Positions 59,859 through 64,000 of a stretch of 64,000 nucleotides of DNA are shown here, in pieces. Below the pieces are notes generated by a model that saw nothing but the letters and a program-made list of their open reading frames with translations, had not been told where the DNA came from and ran no database searches. Position 1 is the first letter of the stretch. Every line of letters begins with the position of its first letter. The stretch lies in assembly GCF_016735115.1 (NCBI RefSeq), contig NZ_JAERQJ010000001.1, forward strand, positions 1-64,000. Direction: 5' to 3'. The stretch is from Aquimarina mytili. GTDB lineage: Bacteria > Bacteroidota > Bacteroidia > Flavobacteriales > Flavobacteriaceae. The translations under genes and the position numbers were made by a program.

Positions 59859-60440
59859 ATGAAAAAACTAACAGCATGTATTTTATTATCGGCATCAGTC
59901 TTATTTTCTAGTTGCCTGGGATCTTTTTCTGCATTTAATGGATTAAGAGATTGGAATGATGGTCTTACCAGTAGCAAGTTTTTAGACAACCTTATTTTTT
60001 GGGTATTTAATATCATACCAGTTTATGGGTTGTTTTTCGTTGGAGACGTCATTATTTTTAATGTTATAGAATTTTGGAGTGGTTCTAATCCTTTAGCGAT
60101 GAATGAGGGAGATATCGAAACACAAATTGTTGAGAAAGATGGTAGTACTTTTGAAATGATCGCTACCAAAAACAGATTACAGATTAAAATAATCGATGGC
60201 AAAAGAAAAGGTGATAAATTAGATTTAGTGTATAGTCCTTCTCAAAAATCATGGAGTGCAATAAAACCGAATGGAGAAGTGATTAAATTATCTTCTTTTG
60301 AAGATGGCTTTTATGTAATGCATTTGCCTAATGGAGAAAAAGTTAAAATTGATCCAATGGCATCAAGAAGTGAAGGTTTAGCATTGATTCAAAATAAAGT
60401 AGCGCATTATGAAAACTGCTTGTTAGCAGAGGCAAACTAA
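59859..60440 (+). CDS. DUF3332 family lipoprotein
   Basis: 193 residues. Lipobox FSSC (about 20) then LGSFSAFNGLRDWNDGLTSSKF, the DUF3332 hallmark. A hydrophobic stretch (about 45-70: NLIFWVFNIIPVYGLFFVGDVI) is conserved in the family and may be membrane-associated. The C-terminal half is beta-rich (KNRLQIKIIDGKRKGD, MHLPNGEKVKIDP). Function unknown. It stands alone. Confidence 0.85.
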   Translation: MKKLTACILLSASVLFSSCLGSFSAFNGLRDWNDGLTSSKFLDNLIFWVFNIIPVYGLFFVGDVIIFNVIEFWSGSNPLAMNEGDIETQIVEKDGSTFEMIATKNRLQIKIIDGKRKGDKLDLVYSPSQKSWSAIKPNGEVIKLSSFEDGFYVMHLPNGEKVKIDPMASRSEGLALIQNKVAHYENCLLAEAN

Positions 60441-60471
60441 ATATGTTATACTATATAAGAATAAGTCTTTC

Positions 60472-60497
60472 TTTTAACTAAGAAGGACTTTTCTTTG
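60472..60497 (+). terminator. Weak intrinsic terminator
   Basis: AAGTCTTTCTT / AAGAAGGACTT stem (one G-T pair) and TTTTCTTTG tail, between the convergent genes ending at 60440 and 60515. Confidence 0.6.
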
Positions 60498-60514
60498 TTT
60501 ATGAGAGAAATATA

Positions 60515-61123
60515 CTAATGCTTACCGATGATATTGCAAATGTCTGGGTTGTTTTCGTCTTTAAGACTTAATAGTTTATGATATGATCCTATAATCTCTT
60601 TTGTTAGATCCTGAGAGCAATCTATTTCTTCGTTTTTTGTGGTATCAGATAGATTGTTGGGATGGTCTATTGATTTATCTTCATATCTCTTGACTAGGCA
60701 TTTTATGGCAGTTCTATCATCAAAATAAATACGTTTTTCTTCATATGTCCATATTTCATTGGTAAATCCTTGGTCTGCAGGTGTGCATTCGTAATCCCAT
60801 GTCCATGAGGCATATTCCGAAAAATGGAATATTAGGTGATTATTCCAAACATAATAATGAGTGTTATAATTGCTATGTCCTTCACTGAAACTATATGCTA
60901 TGTATACCAATTCTTTACTATGATAATAAAAAGATATTGATGCATTGATTTGTTCATTATCATTACAATTACTTATTAAAGATATTTCTTCAAGACTGTC
61001 TTGTTCATGCAATTCTGTAATGGTATTGTATTTCTGTCTTATATCTTTTAGGGCGTCTTCGTTACTTTGACTATAACTACAGAAAAAGATAAATAAAGAT
61101 GGTAAGGCAAAAACTAATTTCAT
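60515..61123 (-). CDS. Exported protein of unknown function
   Basis: 202 residues. Signal peptide 1-18 (MKLVFALPSLFIFFCSYSQ). The mature protein is aromatic and acidic, with ISFYYHSKELVYIAYSFSEGH and a YEEKRIYFDDRTAIKCLVKRYE segment; Cys residues at about 53, 112, 142, 171 and 197 could form disulfides. I recognise no family. It is divergent from the next exported protein gene at 61188 with a 64-base gap, so both starts probably share a promoter region. Confidence 0.7.
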   Translation of the reverse strand: MKLVFALPSLFIFFCSYSQSNEDALKDIRQKYNTITELHEQDSLEEISLISNCNDNEQINASISFYYHSKELVYIAYSFSEGHSNYNTHYYVWNNHLIFHFSEYASWTWDYECTPADQGFTNEIWTYEEKRIYFDDRTAIKCLVKRYEDKSIDHPNNLSDTTKNEEIDCSQDLTKEIIGSYHKLLSLKDENNPDICNIIGKH

Positions 61124-61187
61124 TTTAAATTGAATTAATCTAATTGTCTAAATTTACTATACCAAACTTATAAATTAAATAAAAACC

Positions 61188-61526
61188 ATGAAAACTTCAA
61201 TGATTACTGCCTTATGGTGCACTGTCTTTTTGTTGTTTATTACATTTGAATCAATTTCTCAGGATATACCTACATATGATTACCTGGAGGTTATTGTAAT
61301 ACAAAAAGTAAACAATAGCGGTAAAGTAAAGCGAATAAAGGTTGAAGAGCAACAATCTTTGGAAGGAAAGCAAATCACTATCAAACAAATAGAAAAATTA
61401 GAAAACACATCAGATTTATTAAATTTTATGAATACAGCAAATTGGGAATTTGTAGATAGGCAATCGGTAGTTTCTGAAGAGAATGATCCGGTATGGATGA
61501 GTTATATTTTTAGAAAGAAAAAATAA
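61188..61526 (+). CDS. Small exported protein of unknown function
   Basis: 112 residues. The signal peptide is about residues 1-25 (LLFITFESISQ). The mature part looks like a single alpha/beta domain: YDYLEVIVIQKVNNSGKVKRIKVEE at the start, and NTANWEFVDRQSVVSEENDPVWMSYIFRKKK at the end (given here as its two ends, AxWEFV and YIFRKK). A pattern of beta strand, helix and WEFV-type strand is common in small Flavobacterial secreted proteins. Function unknown. Confidence 0.65.
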   Translation: MKTSMITALWCTVFLLFITFESISQDIPTYDYLEVIVIQKVNNSGKVKRIKVEEQQSLEGKQITIKQIEKLENTSDLLNFMNTANWEFVDRQSVVSEENDPVWMSYIFRKKK

Positions 61527-61541
61527 ATCTATTCAAAAATG

Positions 61542-61567
61542 TAACCCCCACTAAAAAGTGAGGGTTA
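61542..61567. terminator. Hairpin between convergent genes
   Basis: TAACCCCCACT / AGTGAGGGTTA stem with an AAAA loop and one mismatch. It lacks a T run on the plus strand, so termination is uncertain. Confidence 0.45.
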
Positions 61568-61598
61568 TGTCTATTTTCAAAAAGAAATAAGATGTTTC

Positions 61599-62915
61599 TT
61601 AGTATCGGTAATGTTCAGGTTTAAATGGACCCTCAACAGTAACGCCAATATATTCGGCTTGATCACTACGTAATTCTGTTAATTCAACACCAATTTTAGC
61701 CAGGTGTAATTTTGCTACCTTTTCATCAAGATGTTTGGGTAACATGTATACTTCATTTTTGTAGCTTTCAGAATTTTTCCAAAGTTCGATCTGGGCTAAT
61801 GTTTGGTTTGTAAATGAGTTACTCATTACAAAGCTTGGATGCCCAGTTGCACAACCAAGGTTTACCAAACGTCCTTCTGCAAGAATGATAACATCATTTC
61901 CATTGATGTTGTATTTGTCTACTTGAGGCTTGATAGTGTCTTTGGTATGACCATGGTTTTTATTTAACCAAGCCATATCAATTTCATTGTCAAAATGCCC
62001 AATGTTGCATACAATTGCTTTGTCTTTTAATGCTTCAAAATGTTGCGCTTGTACAATGTCTTTGTTACCAGTAGTAGTGATTACTACATCGGCATTACCT
62101 ATAACAGTTTCTAATCTCTTTACTTCAAAACCATCCATTGCTGCTTGCAAAGCACAAATAGGATCAATTTCGGTTACAGTTACTATAGATCCTGCTCCTC
62201 TAAATGATGCTGCGGTACCTTTACCAACATCACCATATCCACAAACAACAACTCTTTTACCTGCAAGCATCAAATCTGTAGCTCTTCTTATTGCGTCAAC
62301 CGCACTTTCTTTACATCCGTACTTATTGTCAAACTTTGATTTAGTAACAGAATCGTTTACGTTAATGGCTGGCATCGGTAGTGTTCCATTCTTCATTCTT
62401 TCATATAAACGATGAACACCAGTTGTTGTTTCTTCAGATAATCCTTTGATACCATCAACCAACTCAGGATATTTGTCTAATACCATATTGGTTAAATCTC
62501 CACCATCATCTAAGATCATGTTTAATGGTTTGCGATCTTCTCCAAAGAATAACGTTTGTTCTATGCACCAGTCAAATTCTTCCTCATTCATTCCTTTCCA
62601 GGCGTATACTGGGATACCAGCATCAGCTATGGCAGCAGCTGCTTGGTCTTGAGTAGAGAATATATTACATGAGCTCCATGTAACTTCTGCACCTAAGGCT
62701 TGTAATGTTTCAATTAGTACTGCAGTTTGGATGGTCATATGCAAACAACCAGCAATACGTGCACCTTTTAGAGGTTGCTCATCTTTGTACTCTTCTCTAA
62801 GAGACATTAATCCAGGCATTTCAGCTTCAGCTAATTCGATTTCTTTTCTTCCCCAGGCAGCTAATGAAATGTCTTTCACCTTGTAAGGAACGTAAGGTAC
62901 TGTTTTGGTACTCAT
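61599..62915 (-). CDS. ahcY: Adenosylhomocysteinase
   Basis: 438 residues. Splits S-adenosylhomocysteine to adenosine and homocysteine in the methyl cycle. Landmarks: [48 protein letters not shown], the NAD-binding [26 protein letters not shown] and the C-terminal PFKPEHYRY. The substrate-binding and NAD-binding halves are complete. A TATCTTTG box lies 105 bases upstream on the minus strand, and the PPTase gene is divergent. Confidence 0.97.
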   Translation of the reverse strand: MSTKTVPYVPYKVKDISLAAWGRKEIELAEAEMPGLMSLREEYKDEQPLKGARIAGCLHMTIQTAVLIETLQALGAEVTWSSCNIFSTQDQAAAAIADAGIPVYAWKGMNEEEFDWCIEQTLFFGEDRKPLNMILDDGGDLTNMVLDKYPELVDGIKGLSEETTTGVHRLYERMKNGTLPMPAINVNDSVTKSKFDNKYGCKESAVDAIRRATDLMLAGKRVVVCGYGDVGKGTAASFRGAGSIVTVTEIDPICALQAAMDGFEVKRLETVIGNADVVITTTGNKDIVQAQHFEALKDKAIVCNIGHFDNEIDMAWLNKNHGHTKDTIKPQVDKYNINGNDVIILAEGRLVNLGCATGHPSFVMSNSFTNQTLAQIELWKNSESYKNEVYMLPKHLDEKVAKLHLAKIGVELTELRSDQAEYIGVTVEGPFKPEHYRY

Positions 62916-63019
62916 AGGATTTATTTTATGTTTATGAAGTGCATTCTAGTATTTCGCACTAAATTGTTCTAAATTCGTTTTCAGAAAAAAAGAGTAATAA
63001 TCTCCCAATTTTCAGTTTG

Positions 63020-63027
63020 CAAAGATA
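63020..63027 (-). promoter_or_regulatory. -7 promoter element of ahcY
   Basis: TATCTTTG on the minus strand. It leaves an ahcY leader of about 100 bases. No SAH-riboswitch-like structure was recognised in the leader by eye. Confidence 0.45.
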
Positions 63028-63049
63028 CGTAATAACTTTAAGAATTTAA

Positions 63050-63685
63050 ATGCCTCTTTACAAAATAATAACAGTAGACCAGGGTACTAACATATTGATT
63101 TGGAAGATAGAAGAGTCTTACGAGGATCTTTGTAAAGACATAGATTTAACTTCACATTGTAAGGATAGAGTATCCAATATGAAATCTGACATACATCGTA
63201 GAGGTTTTATGAGTGTAAGGCATCTTTTGGCAATACAAGGGTATACAGATCATGATTTATATTATGACGAAGCTGGAAAGCCTCATCTTAAAGATGGTAA
63301 ACAGATTTCAATTTCTCATTCTTTTATATTTGCGACAATAATAATAAGCGACCGACCCGTTGGTATAGATATAGAAAAGCAGCGAGAAAAGATTCGTAAA
63401 ATTGCACATAAGTTTATCAATACAGGAGAAGAAACATATTTAGAAGATCAGAAACTTGATAAAACAAGAGCCTTGACTATAATTTGGGGAGCAAAAGAAT
63501 CCTTATATAAACTTTATGCGACTGCAGGATTAAGCTTTGAGCAACATATCTATATTCCTGCCTTTACAATGGATCATCCGTTTCTTTTTGGAGTGATAAA
63601 CTATAATCAAGAAATTACGCATTACGATTTAACTTATATGGAGTTTGAAGGTTTTACCTGTGTATATGCTTTACCTTCGATCTAA
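63050..63685 (+). CDS. 4'-phosphopantetheinyl transferase superfamily protein
   Basis: 211 residues of the Sfp/AcpT type. Motifs: HLKDGKQISISHS (P2-like), PVGIDIEKQREKI with the metal-binding Asp and Glu (about 104-106), and WGAKESLYKLYA with the Lys (about 147-158). It transfers the CoA phosphopantetheine arm to a carrier protein. Together with an AcpS elsewhere it may serve fatty acid or secondary pathways. It is divergent from ahcY, separated by 134 bases. Confidence 0.9.
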   Translation: MPLYKIITVDQGTNILIWKIEESYEDLCKDIDLTSHCKDRVSNMKSDIHRRGFMSVRHLLAIQGYTDHDLYYDEAGKPHLKDGKQISISHSFIFATIIISDRPVGIDIEKQREKIRKIAHKFINTGEETYLEDQKLDKTRALTIIWGAKESLYKLYATAGLSFEQHIYIPAFTMDHPFLFGVINYNQEITHYDLTYMEFEGFTCVYALPSI

Positions 63686-63733
63686 TATCTTTACCTTAGT
63701 AATTCTAAAAATAGAAAATGTAATTATACTTTC

Positions 63734-63994
63734 ATGCAAATATCCGTAGAACTCACTCTTACCCCGCTTCAGGATGATTTTGAAGAACATATTATTCGAT
63801 TTATAAAGAAATTAAGAGCTTCAAAATTTACAATTTTAGAAAATCCATTAAGTACCCAGGTTTATGGAGATTATGATAAATTAATGCCTTTTTTAACCGA
63901 AGAAATTAAAAAAGCATTTAATGATATGGAGCATGTTTTGGTACATATGAAAATTGTAAAAAGCAATAGAAGTGATTATGACCCAAATTTTTGA
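63734..63994 (+). CDS. Thiamine-binding/YkoF-like (MTH1187-type) small protein
   Basis: 86 residues. It resembles the ferredoxin-like thiamine-binding domain of YkoF and MTH1187: ISVELTLTPLQDDFEEHIIRFIKKLR, then NPLSTQVYGDYDKLMPFL, and VLVHMKIVKSNRSDYDPNF at the end (each only a segment). The pattern of an early strand, a helix, a STQVYGxYD turn and a final strand fits. It could bind thiamine or a related pyrimidine, or just be a structural homologue. It lies 48 bases after the PPTase gene. Confidence 0.65.
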   Translation: MQISVELTLTPLQDDFEEHIIRFIKKLRASKFTILENPLSTQVYGDYDKLMPFLTEEIKKAFNDMEHVLVHMKIVKSNRSDYDPNF

Positions 63995-64000
63995 TTTTTT

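Noticed and set aside
61987..62415. Open frame of 142 codons on the plus strand
   Set aside because: Antisense to ahcY, which is unmistakable; the translated product is a shadow.

Overview
The window looks like a chromosomal segment of an AT-rich marine member of the Flavobacteriaceae (Bacteroidota), close to Aquimarina and its relatives. The taxon is inferred from gene content: gldD and gldE gliding genes, a type IX secretion sorting domain, DUF4270 and DUF4199 proteins, SusC-like TonB receptors, acidic Cys-Ser-Asp lipoprotein signals, and promoters of the Bacteroidota type (TTTG, about 19 nt, TAnnTTTG) with few Shine-Dalgarno sequences. No rRNA, tRNA, CRISPR array or intact prophage was seen.

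Layout. 1-8.2 kb is a patchy accessory region. It holds the tail of an IS110-like transposase, an OmpA-type lipoprotein, small unknown exported proteins, a zinc-ribbon/TerB protein, a large TPR-CHAT protein broken by a one-base deletion in an A tract, a GIY-YIG protein and a LexA/signal-peptidase-like fold. Two kinds of interspersed repeat are scattered here. 8.2-20.3 kb is housekeeping: a DUF434 protein, an aldo-keto reductase, radA, an esterase, a flippase-like membrane protein, panD and panC, a degenerate glycogen-synthase-like protein, a DUF4270 lipoprotein and glmS. 20.7-28.0 kb carries two tandem TonB-dependent receptors and an SGNH-hydrolase lipoprotein. 28.1-31.8 kb has a sterol-desaturase-family gene divergent from a TetR, class II aldolase, SBF transporter operon, with twin operator-like palindromes between them. 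32-34 kb is atpD and atpC.

34.1-42.9 kb is the most distinctive accessory region. It encodes a lipoprotein of unknown function, two paralogous choice-of-anchor-B (LVIVD propeller) proteins with different surface anchors, a seven-repeat propeller lipoprotein, and an MbnP-like lipoprotein with its MbnH/MauG-like di-haem partner. All are exported and co-directional, which suggests one cell-surface metal or redox module. This is inference.

43.5-49.6 kb is a biotin cluster (bioF, bioD, bioA, a beta-ketoacyl-synthase-like gene, bioB) interrupted by an antisense Coa1-like gene. 49.7-59.7 kb holds a JmjC-like cupin, recX, RNase G, a 29-residue very basic protein, HU, then mutY-ssb-gldE-gldD, an EamA exporter, a DUF4199 protein, and rplU-rpmA, with an unusually extended L21. 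59.8-64 kb has a DUF3332 protein, two unknown exported proteins, ahcY, a 4'-phosphopantetheinyl transferase and a thiamine-binding-like small protein.
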